12,353 nt of DNA from Candidatus Anoxychlamydiales bacterium (lineage in GTDB: Bacteria; Chlamydiota; Chlamydiia; Chlamydiales; SM23-39). Position numbers and translations under genes: made by a program. This document shows, piece after piece, positions 1-6,161 of this stretch. The DNA is taken from positions 1 through 12,353 of the forward strand of contig JAAKFX010000042.1 in the NCBI GenBank assembly GCA_011064865.1. Reading direction: 5' to 3'. Below the pieces are notes generated by a model that saw nothing but the letters and a program-made list of their open reading frames with translations, searched no databases and was not told the DNA's origin. Positions within the stretch are counted from its first letter, which is position 1. Every line of letters starts with the position of its first letter.

Positions 1-87
1 TTTCCTATTAAGAAAATTGAAAAACATTATTATAATAACGGTTGGCAATTCATCCCTTCCCTAAAGGAAAGGGTTTTCTTGCCATAA
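1..87 (+). CDS. C-terminal tail of an unidentified protein (uncertain)
   Basis: An open frame enters from the left edge and ends at TAA 85-87, giving 28 residues that finish in KERVFLP. I do not recognise the protein, and 28 residues are too few to assign a family. It is offered as a gene because it runs in the same direction as the operon and stops 12 nt before the cdaA start, the close packing seen between the downstream genes. Against it, a second frame is open to TAA 62-64, and a hairpin with a T-run lies over the last codons, so this could be a 3' untranslated region instead. The opposite strand offers only very short frames here. Confidence 0.35.
   Translation, partial: FPIKKIEKHYYNNGWQFIPSLKERVFLP
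54..80 (+). terminator. Hairpin plus T-run, possible terminator or attenuator before cdaA
   Basis: CCCTTCC (54-60) pairs with GGAAAGGG (66-73) through seven base pairs, with one bulged A at 68 and a CTAAA loop, and is followed by TTTTCTT. A G/C-containing stem of this kind stands out in such AT-rich DNA and has the shape of a weak intrinsic terminator. It overlaps the last codons of the putative upstream reading frame and lies 27 nt before the cdaA start. It could end the upstream transcript or attenuate read-through into the cdaA operon. The short U-tract and the bulge make this tentative. Confidence 0.3.
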
Positions 88-99
88 AATGATAAAAAA

Positions 100-897
100 A
101 TGGGCTATATACATATATTAATTCCTCTACTTGAAATAGTTGTAATGGCTATTGCCCTCAATTATTTACTATGTCTGTTTTGGAATAGCAAATCCCTGGA
201 TTTAATTTGGGCTGTTTTTGGGTTTATTATTTTATATGCAATAGTTACCTATTTTAATTTACCTGTGCTTCATAAAATCATGCTTCAGCTTGGATCTGCA
301 GCACTCATTGGCTTTGTAATTTTATTTCAGCCTGAGCTAAGACTTGCTCTTTCAAGATTTTCTCTAAAGGGGAAAAGATATAAAGAAATTTCTGAATTTG
401 ATAAATTTTTAGATCAACTAGCTAATTCAATTTACCGTTTAGCTGAAAAAAGGATTGGAGCTCTTATTGCTTTAGAAAATGAAGATTCATTAGATGAATA
501 TGCTAGAAAAGCAGTCGTATTAAATGGAGATTTTTCATCAGAATTTTTAGAAACTATTTTCGCAACTACAACCCCTCTCCATGATGGCGCAATAATAATT
601 CGAGATAGAACGATACTCTCTGCCGCGTGTATTTTACCACTAGCAGAAGACAGCTCTCAACTCACAAAATCTATGGGGACAAGACATAGAGCCGCTCTTG
701 GGCTTTCGAATATTACAGATGCCTTAATAATAGTCATATCAGAAGAGAGCGGAAAAGTATCAATAGCTAGAGATAGTATTATGACAAGGGGAATAAAAAT
801 TGATAGATTCAAAGGAATCATTAGAAGCATTTTTAATCCTCCGAATAAAATCTCTTTTCAAAATAAATTTAACCTTAAAGAGTGGTTAAAAAGATGA
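100..897 (+). CDS. cdaA: Diadenylate cyclase CdaA (DacA), membrane-bound c-di-AMP synthase
   Basis: Condenses two ATP into cyclic di-AMP. The 265-residue length fits the CdaA/YbbP family. Residues 1-75 are hydrophobic and should form the usual three membrane helices, followed by the family motif FQPELRLALSRF (76-87). The cytosolic DAC domain carries the catalytic DGA in LHDGAIII (D162-G163-A164) and the ATP-binding RHR in GTRHRAALG (R195-H196-R197), then SEESGKVSIAR (214-224). Both hallmark motifs are intact, so the enzyme should be active. The ATG at 100 is the first start after the in-frame TAA at 85. No good Shine-Dalgarno is seen; the leader is A-rich. It heads an operon with the YbbR-domain gene, the standard cdaA-cdaR pairing. 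In Chlamydia the homologue (CT012, DacA) makes the c-di-AMP that host STING senses, so a similar role here is plausible but inferred. Confidence 0.95.
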   Translation: MGYIHILIPLLEIVVMAIALNYLLCLFWNSKSLDLIWAVFGFIILYAIVTYFNLPVLHKIMLQLGSAALIGFVILFQPELRLALSRFSLKGKRYKEISEFDKFLDQLANSIYRLAEKRIGALIALENEDSLDEYARKAVVLNGDFSSEFLETIFATTTPLHDGAIIIRDRTILSAACILPLAEDSSQLTKSMGTRHRAALGLSNITDALIIVISEESGKVSIARDSIMTRGIKIDRFKGIIRSIFNPPNKISFQNKFNLKEWLKR

Positions 898-2132
898 AAA
901 GTATTTTAAAAAAAATATTCATAGATAATTGGCAAAGAAAGATATTAGCTATAATTATTGCAATAATCACATGGTTTTTTATAAATAATTCACTAACTGT
1001 TACAAAATCCATTCCTAATGTCTCTATTAAAGTTCGTAATATTTCAAAAGACAAAACAGTAGCTGGCATGCAACCTGATGGAACTTTAGCTCAGGATATC
1101 ACTATAACTATCACAGGAAATCAAAAATTTATTAGTCTGCTTCAACCAGCTGATTTAGAAATAAATATTGATGTAAAAGATATAACTCATGATTTTACAA
1201 CTACGATTTCAAAACATCATTTAGTATCAAAAAATCCAAATATAAATATAGAAAGAACTATAAAAACCATAAAGCCACTAGATATTTCAATACAAATGAG
1301 TAAACTTGTAAAAGAGAGAATTCCTATTCAAGTTACAAAACCTATTGGAGAACCACCAAAAGGCTATCAATTTCTAGATATTTGGCCGTATCAGCTTTAC
1401 ATTACAGTAAAAGGAGCAGAAGAAATCATAAAAGATTTGAAAACTAAGGGCATTCAATTGACATTTAATTTTGATGATATTTCAAAAAAGGAACTAGATA
1501 TAATCAAAGGAAATAAGAAAAGAGGAAAAAATGATATTATTAATTTTTTTGTTCCGACTATGTGGAAAAAAGTAAATATATCTAATATATCTCCGTATCC
1601 TTTAGAAATCGATGATCCAAATGCAAAAGCTCTACGTTTAGATTTTATAAAAAAAGATTTAATACCTTTGGGAGTGTCCGTTCCGATTACTTTATATTTT
1701 CCGCAGAGTTCTTTAGAAACACTAAATCCAAATAAAATTACTTTGCAGACTAATGAATATATAAAAAAAATAGATGGAATATACATGCTTACACTGCCTT
1801 TATATGCTAGAGGAGTAAACGACGCATTTATTGAGCTTGTTAAAGATAGGTTAAATGTTGTTATTTTAGTAGAACCCAAGAAAGAAAACTTAGACTGGAA
1901 TCTTCAAGGAATTGTAACTATTGAACTTGAAAAAGATTTTATAAATAAAACTTTGACTGAAGAGAGTGAAGAGCAGGCTAAACTGATGGAAAGGCAAGTG
2001 AAAGAGAAATATTTAAGTTATTTATTCAGATCATTTATGCACAGTTGTAGATTATGGTTATCACCTGACAAAAAGCTAAAATTATACATAACTTTAAAAG
2101 ATGACAAAATACATATAATCCCAAATGAATAA
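894..2132 (+). CDS. YbbR-domain protein, CdaR-like partner of CdaA
   Basis: Predicted membrane-anchored regulator or partner of CdaA with its bulk outside the cytoplasm; 412 residues. The N-terminus has the family pattern of a basic, Trp-containing segment (NWQRK, 12-16) running into one transmembrane helix ending in TWFFINN (about 17-32). The rest is beta-rich sequence consistent with several YbbR repeats; the stretches after TKSIPNVSIKVRN and KERIPIQVTKP look like repeat starts. The C-terminus is Lys-rich. I start it at ATG 894, which overlaps the cdaA stop as ATGA and suggests translational coupling, with AAAGAG about 11 nt upstream. A GTG at 882 would add four residues. It corresponds by position and type to chlamydial CT011. 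YbbR proteins modulate CdaA in Firmicutes; whether this one does so is inference, and divergence leaves the number of repeats uncertain. Confidence 0.85.
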   Translation: MKSILKKIFIDNWQRKILAIIIAIITWFFINNSLTVTKSIPNVSIKVRNISKDKTVAGMQPDGTLAQDITITITGNQKFISLLQPADLEINIDVKDITHDFTTTISKHHLVSKNPNINIERTIKTIKPLDISIQMSKLVKERIPIQVTKPIGEPPKGYQFLDIWPYQLYITVKGAEEIIKDLKTKGIQLTFNFDDISKKELDIIKGNKKRGKNDIINFFVPTMWKKVNISNISPYPLEIDDPNAKALRLDFIKKDLIPLGVSVPITLYFPQSSLETLNPNKITLQTNEYIKKIDGIYMLTLPLYARGVNDAFIELVKDRLNVVILVEPKKENLDWNLQGIVTIELEKDFINKTLTEESEEQAKLMERQVKEKYLSYLFRSFMHSCRLWLSPDKKLKLYITLKDDKIHIIPNE

Positions 2133-3258
2133 AGATCTTCTTTTCATTAAATATCATTTAAAAAATCATGGAGGATTAGAAAAGCACTTTAATAAAATCA
2201 TAGATGCATATTTAAAAAAAGATGCTAAAATCACAATTCTTACTACCAAAACATCTAAAGATTTTTCGAATAAAAAAAAAATAAAAATAGTAATTTTCAA
2301 ACCTTTAAAAATCTTTAAATTTCTCAAGCTTAAAATTTTCGACATTAGATGCTCAAGATGGATAAAAAAAAATCAACCCGAAGTAATTTTTGCATTTGAC
2401 AGAACTAGCAAATTTACTCACACGCGTTTAGGTAATGGACTTCACTATACATATTTAAAAAGAAGAGAGCTTTTTGAAAGCCCAATAAAGAGCTTTTTGA
2501 ACAAAATCAATCCCCTTCATAGAGCGATATTGAAGATTGAAAAAAAAGCCTTTGAGCAAAAGGATTTAAAAAAGGTGATTGTAAATTCGAGTATGGTAAA
2601 AGAAGAGCTTATAAAAGCTTATAATTTTGATCCCAAAAAAATTACTACAATTTTAAATGGTGTTGAATACAAAGAATATGAAAAACATTTCTGTATTTGG
2701 GAAAAAGAAAAAAACAGTTTTGCTAAAAAACTCAATTTAGATCCAAATACTTTTCATTTTGTATTTATAGGGCATGACTATAAAAGAAAGGGCTTAAAGT
2801 ATCTTATAAAAGCGCTATCTAATATAAAAAACAAAAATTTTCATCTATCTATTATTGGAAAGGAAAAAAACCTTAAAAAGTATATAAATTATGTAAAGCT
2901 AAGTAACATCGAGAAAAAGGTAACTTTTTTTAATAAAAGGGATAACATTATAAATTTTCTGCAACTAGCAGATGCATTTGTTTTGCCAACTTTATATGAT
3001 CCTTTTTCAAATGTTGTAGTTGAAGCTTTAGCAATGGGAGTTTATGTAATAACGTCTAAATATAATGGAGCGAGAGAAATTATGAATAAGCAAAATGGAA
3101 AAGTTATAGATCCATTGGATACAATAGAGTTTACAAATGCCCTATTATATGCTATGCAAAACAGAAAAGATCATATAAGAGCTAAACAAATAAGAGAAAG
3201 CGTAAAAAATTTAGATTTTGAAAATCAATTAAATACATTTTTTAAAGAATTACTTTAA
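2125..3258 (+). CDS. GT4-family (GT-B) glycosyltransferase, WaaG-like
   Basis: Retaining nucleotide-sugar glycosyltransferase of 377 residues, probably adding a sugar to the lipopolysaccharide core at the inner membrane face. The N-terminal Rossmann half has HGGLEKHF (15-22), matching the acceptor-side GG motif, and RLGNGLHYTYLKRR (101-114), a segment I associate with the WaaG (RfaG) group. Other group features are NPLHRAILKIEKKAFE (129-144) and VNSSMVKEEL (153-162). The C-terminal half has ILNGVEY (176-182), the sugar-nucleotide loop GHDYKRKGL (216-224) and the EX7E-region equivalent YDPFSNVVVEALAMG (291-305), where the first acidic residue is Asp292 and the second is Glu300. It overlaps the preceding gene by 8 nt and is followed after 1 nt by the acyltransferase, so it is co-translated with lipid A biosynthesis. 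The acceptor and donor cannot be read from sequence. I do not recall such a gene between the CT011 and CT010 homologues in Chlamydia, whose endotoxin is mainly Kdo on lipid A. Confidence 0.87.
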   Translation: MNKDLLFIKYHLKNHGGLEKHFNKIIDAYLKKDAKITILTTKTSKDFSNKKKIKIVIFKPLKIFKFLKLKIFDIRCSRWIKKNQPEVIFAFDRTSKFTHTRLGNGLHYTYLKRRELFESPIKSFLNKINPLHRAILKIEKKAFEQKDLKKVIVNSSMVKEELIKAYNFDPKKITTILNGVEYKEYEKHFCIWEKEKNSFAKKLNLDPNTFHFVFIGHDYKRKGLKYLIKALSNIKNKNFHLSIIGKEKNLKKYINYVKLSNIEKKVTFFNKRDNIINFLQLADAFVLPTLYDPFSNVVVEALAMGVYVITSKYNGAREIMNKQNGKVIDPLDTIEFTNALLYAMQNRKDHIRAKQIRESVKNLDFENQLNTFFKELL

Positions 3259-3259
3259 A

Positions 3260-4552
3260 ATGAACACAAACAAATTAGCATATTATCTTTTAAGAGTTAT
3301 TACATTTCCTTTGATGTATTTTAGCTTTAAATTTATTCACAAACTTGGAAAAGTACTTGGATATATTTCATATTTTGTTTTAAGAGAATATAGAAAAAAA
3401 ACCCTTAGCAATCTAGCGCTTGCAAATGATTTAAAGCTATCGAATATTGAGATAAGAAGAATAGCAATAAAATCCTTTCAAAACCTAGCTATTACAGTTT
3501 TAGAGTATCCAAAACTTTTCGCGAAAAAAGATCTTAGTAAAATCATTAAATGTGAAAACCCAAATACAGCGAATGAATTATATCTACAAAAAAAAGGAAT
3601 CATATTTTTTTGTGCACATCAATCTAATTGGGAAGTCTTATTTTTAGATGGCACAGCTAGAATGCAAGGCATTGCAATTGGAAGACCTATAAAAAACAAA
3701 AAGCTCTACAAATGGATAATAAGAATAAGACAAAAAAAGGGAGGCAAAATAATAACTCCTAAAAATGCTTTAAAAGAGGGACTCAGAAATTTAAGAAAAG
3801 GCATTTTTTTAGGAATAGTAGGAGATCAATCCATGCCTGATAGCAACTACTATTTTCCTTTTTTGGGAAGAAGAGCTTGGACGTCTACAGCACCAGCACT
3901 ACTATCATATAGAACTAAAAGCCCTATTATAGTAGCCACAACAAGAAGAGTTAACGGAGGTTATAGAATTCGTTATTCAGACCCTATATGGCCAAATTTC
4001 AATGAACCTTTAGAAAAAGAGGTAAAAAGATTAATGAATGAATCTTTATCTCTTTTGCAACAAAAAATTACTGAAAGGCCGCACGAGTGGCTTTGGCAAC
4101 ATAATCGCTGGAAACAACAAACGCCTAGAATTGTTTATAAAAGATTTCGACATGATTGCATTTGTATAATTTTACCTAAAAATAGAGATGATTTTGAAAA
4201 GATTGTAAAACATCTACCTATTTTAAAAACAATCTACACAAGAGATTTTATTTCAATATTATGTCCTAAAAAATACAAATCAGATCCTTTAATCAAATGC
4301 GATGAGATCATCTACTATAAAGACTACAAAGATACCCTGTTAAAAGATTATCGCTTTAAATTAGTTTATAATTTCACACCATTTAAAAAAGTAAAAAGGC
4401 ACTATCAAAAACTCAGTGCATTTGAAGTTATCACAATAGATAAACTTCAAAAAGCAGCCTCAAAAAAATTAACTAAAGATGAGATTACGGATCTATCAAA
4501 AGTCTTTGAAGCGGCTCTTTGTAGAAGAGCATTAAAATCAACCAACCTATAA
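3260..4552 (+). CDS. htrB: HtrB/LpxL-type lipid A acyltransferase with C-terminal extension
   Basis: Transfers a secondary acyl chain to Kdo-lipid A at the inner membrane. The N-terminal region is a membrane-anchor helix (about 6-24) followed by the LABLAT fold. The catalytic HX4E motif is HQSNWE (H120, E125), with GRPIKN (141-146), GDQSMPDS (188-195), GTSTAP-like WTSTAP (207-212) and the terminal family signature WLWQHNRWK (277-285). LpxL/HtrB proteins normally stop near 300-330 residues; this one has 430. The extra part (about 298-430) starts RHDCICIILPKNRDDF and contains LPILKTIY, ISILCPKKY, CDEIIYY and LVYNFTP. That order resembles the N-terminal Rossmann half of GT9 heptosyltransferases, without a visible catalytic or donor site. 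I believe chlamydial HtrB is also long, so the extension may be lineage-wide. It starts 1 nt after the glycosyltransferase stop and is last in the operon, as expected from CT010. Confidence 0.9.
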   Translation: MNTNKLAYYLLRVITFPLMYFSFKFIHKLGKVLGYISYFVLREYRKKTLSNLALANDLKLSNIEIRRIAIKSFQNLAITVLEYPKLFAKKDLSKIIKCENPNTANELYLQKKGIIFFCAHQSNWEVLFLDGTARMQGIAIGRPIKNKKLYKWIIRIRQKKGGKIITPKNALKEGLRNLRKGIFLGIVGDQSMPDSNYYFPFLGRRAWTSTAPALLSYRTKSPIIVATTRRVNGGYRIRYSDPIWPNFNEPLEKEVKRLMNESLSLLQQKITERPHEWLWQHNRWKQQTPRIVYKRFRHDCICIILPKNRDDFEKIVKHLPILKTIYTRDFISILCPKKYKSDPLIKCDEIIYYKDYKDTLLKDYRFKLVYNFTPFKKVKRHYQKLSAFEVITIDKLQKAASKKLTKDEITDLSKVFEAALCRRALKSTNL

Positions 4553-4612
4553 AGCCTTTCTTTTTCATGAAAGTTATAATTATAGAATTGAAAGAGCAAA
4601 AAAATCTTAACC

Positions 4613-5311
4613 TCAAACAGACATAGATCCGGTTTTTTCTGCTAGGTATTCTTTATAATTACCAGGAAGAAAAGTATCAAACAATTTTTTGGAAAACAGA
4701 AAATCTAAAGATTCGCTTTCAAATTGTCTCAAAAACAGCTCAAATCTTTCATAAACATCACTTTTTTTACATATTTCATTAAATTGTGAAATTGATATCC
4801 CAAAAAATGGAGATGCCTCTAAAAGATTTTTTTGATCATTGGAAAGTTTTTCTGTATCTATTTCTTTTGGATCTTGAATAAAAGGAGAAAAAATCTCTTC
4901 AACAAAAACTGAATTTCTGGTTTCTAAAATTGCTTTTAAATTACTTAGATGATTTCTTGCAGCTTCAACAATTTGAGCTTCTTGTTTTTCTCTTTTAACT
5001 TTTACCAATGGATCAAATTCTGGCTGTTTAGGTTCTGCTCTTACAACTCTTGGTGAATTATTGGTTCCTTTAGAAAGATTCGAATCTAAACATTTACATA
5101 TTTGAAAGGCAATAGAAGCAGCTCCAGCTGTTAAAAAAGCTCCAGCAGAGTAGTAATAGGAAGTATCATTACAGTAATTTGAAAATCTTTGTGCAGCTAG
5201 ATAAGAAATAGTGGGCACAGTAAAATTGAAAAAAAATTTCTCATTTCTAAAAGGCCACATTACTAAGTTGTAAGCATTTTGCAAGGAAATATATTGTAAA
5301 TAACTTGTCAT
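4613..5311 (-). CDS. Unrecognised protein with two clustered hydrophobic segments, Inc-like candidate
   Basis: A 232-residue protein I cannot place in a family. Two hydrophobic stretches lie close together, at about 26-40 (FFFNFTVPTISYLAA) and 55-72 (SAGAFLTAGAASIAFQIC), separated by a short polar Tyr/Asn-rich loop. This resembles the bilobed hydrophobic domain of chlamydial inclusion membrane proteins. The remaining 160 residues are soluble: a Pro- and charge-rich linker (82-105), a charged segment likely to be helical (103-132, KVKREKQEAQIVEAARN), then mixed helical sequence rich in Phe and Glu. No cleavable signal peptide is apparent. A good promoter lies about 36 nt upstream of the ATG, so it appears to be an independent gene. 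A role at the host-vacuole interface is inference only; it could equally be a bacterial inner-membrane protein. Confidence 0.8.
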   Translation of the reverse strand: MTSYLQYISLQNAYNLVMWPFRNEKFFFNFTVPTISYLAAQRFSNYCNDTSYYYSAGAFLTAGAASIAFQICKCLDSNLSKGTNNSPRVVRAEPKQPEFDPLVKVKREKQEAQIVEAARNHLSNLKAILETRNSVFVEEIFSPFIQDPKEIDTEKLSNDQKNLLEASPFFGISISQFNEICKKSDVYERFELFLRQFESESLDFLFSKKLFDTFLPGNYKEYLAEKTGSMSV

Positions 5312-5346
5312 ATAAATTTTCTGAAATTAAAAAAATAATGGGATAA

Positions 5347-5375
5347 ATTATAATGAAATACCAAAAGAAAAACAA
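5347..5375 (-). promoter_or_regulatory. Sigma70-type promoter for the Inc-like gene
   Basis: Read on the minus strand, TTGTTT (5370-5375) and TATAAT (5347-5352) are separated by exactly 17 nt. The -10 is a perfect consensus and the -35 matches in its first three bases. Transcription would start near 5340, giving a leader of about 30 nt to the ATG at 5311. The leader has no clear Shine-Dalgarno. This is the expected pattern for a housekeeping sigma factor (sigma66 in Chlamydia). Confidence 0.65.
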
Positions 5376-5390
5376 GGTGAAAAATCTGAT

Positions 5391-5419
5391 TTGAAATTAA
5401 ATATTTTTAGATTCATAAT
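5391..5419 (+). promoter_or_regulatory. Sigma70-type promoter for rsmE
   Basis: TTGAAA (5391-5396) and CATAAT (5414-5419) are separated by 17 nt; each box matches consensus in five of six positions. Transcription would begin near 5426, about 19 nt before ATG 5445. If used, it rules out the TTG at 5391 as the rsmE start. It stands back to back with the minus-strand promoter at 5347-5375, only 15 nt away. Confidence 0.6.
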
Positions 5420-5444
5420 TTATTTAAAAAGAAAATTAAAAAAA

Positions 5445-6161
5445 ATGCCAAAAGACAGATATTTTTCAGATCAAGATCTCAAAAACAATGCTTCTATACA
5501 AATTTTGGATAAAGAAGCGCATCATATGAAAATCGCAATGCGAAAAAAACCAAAAGATATTGTTGAGATAATAAATGGAAGGGGTTTTTTAGCAAAAGCT
5601 AGAATTGAAAAGATAAAATCTAAAAGTGTAGAGCTTAAGATTGAGAGAGTCTCTTTTGAAAAAGAGCCTATAAAAAAAACATATCTTGCATGTGCATTTT
5701 TAAAGATGCATAAACTGGATTTAATATTGGAGAAGTGTACAGAGCTTGGATGTACAAATTTTTGGTTTTACAAATCTCAAAATTCAGAAAAATTAAATAT
5801 ATCTGAAAATAGATTAGATCGAATGAGATCTATTACTATAGCGGCTATAAAACAGTGCTCGAGATTATATCTTCCAAAAATTGAAATTTTTTCAACTATA
5901 GATGAGATAAAAAAAATAGATGGAAATATATATTTTGGAGATTTAGAGAAAGGTGCTGTTAAATATTTAGATATTTTCAAAAAAGATAAAAAAAGCAGCT
6001 GCTTTTTTATCGGTCCTGAGGCGGGATTTTCAAAAGAAGAGACAAAACATTTAAAAAGTGATTTAAAAGCGAAGGGCATAAAACTAAATAAAAACATTTT
6101 AAGAGCTGAGAGCGCTGCTATTGCGGCTATTGCTATAGAAGCTCATCTTCAGCTACTTTAA
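5445..6161 (+). CDS. rsmE: 16S rRNA (uracil-1498-N3)-methyltransferase RsmE
   Basis: Methylates U1498 of 16S rRNA using S-adenosylmethionine; SPOUT-fold enzyme. The 238 residues match the usual length of about 240. The N-terminal PUA-like domain begins MPKDRYF, close to the common RsmE opening ending in RFF/RYF. The catalytic part carries LDLILEKCTELG (91-102), AIKQCSRLYLPKI (134-146), the SAM-knot motif FFIGPEAGFSKEE (187-199) and NILRAESAAIAAIA (217-230); the Gly of the usual GPEGGF is Ala here. ATG 5445 is chosen over an in-frame TTG at 5391, which would add 18 Lys/Phe-rich residues and sit on the promoter's -35 box. The 3' end overlaps the convergent pyk by 29 nt, so no terminator lies between them. 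A 20-bp palindrome lies just before the SAM motif codons. Confidence 0.93.
   Translation: MPKDRYFSDQDLKNNASIQILDKEAHHMKIAMRKKPKDIVEIINGRGFLAKARIEKIKSKSVELKIERVSFEKEPIKKTYLACAFLKMHKLDLILEKCTELGCTNFWFYKSQNSEKLNISENRLDRMRSITIAAIKQCSRLYLPKIEIFSTIDEIKKIDGNIYFGDLEKGAVKYLDIFKKDKKSSCFFIGPEAGFSKEETKHLKSDLKAKGIKLNKNILRAESAAIAAIAIEAHLQLL
5989..6008. repeat. Perfect 20-bp palindrome inside rsmE
   Basis: AAAAAAGCAGCTGCTTTTTT is its own reverse complement. With one bulged A (5988) the symmetry extends to GAT (5985-5987) and ATC (6009-6011). Folded as RNA it gives an eight-pair stem around an AGCT loop, ending in a run of U on whichever strand is transcribed. It encodes the Lys-Lys-Ser-Ser-Cys-Phe-Phe stretch in front of the conserved GPEAGF loop, so coding constraint may explain part of it. 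On the minus strand it lies about 125 nt past the pyk stop codon and could serve as a weak terminator there. Confidence 0.6.

Noticed and set aside
882..893. GTG 882 as start of the YbbR gene
   Set aside because: ATG 894 overlaps the cdaA stop in the classic ATGA arrangement; the four extra residues have no support.
875..1069. 64-codon minus-strand open frame across the cdaA-YbbR junction
   Set aside because: Overlaps two real genes; its hydrophobic run mirrors the sense codons of the YbbR transmembrane segment and it has no ribosome site.
1454..1879. 141-codon minus-strand open frame inside the YbbR gene
   Set aside because: Lies wholly within a well-supported gene on the other strand; low-complexity Ser/Phe/Ile composition typical of an antisense shadow of Lys/Glu/Asp-rich coding in AT-rich DNA.
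4514..4530. GCTCTT-TGTAG-AAGAGC hairpin near the end of htrB
   Set aside because: Perfect 6-bp stem, but inside coding sequence and not followed by a T-run on either strand.
4556..4573. CTTTC-N8-GAAAG in the htrB/Inc-like convergent gap as a terminator
   Set aside because: Only a 5-bp AT-rich stem with no T-tract after it on either strand; the 60-nt gap shows no convincing terminator.
5391..5444. Longer rsmE start at TTG 5391
   Set aside because: Would add an atypical Lys/Phe-rich leader and would coincide with a near-consensus -35 box; ATG 5445 gives the normal family N-terminus.
5777..6097. 106-codon minus-strand open frame in rsmE
   Set aside because: Antisense to conserved RsmE motifs, Phe/Ser-rich, no recognisable domain.
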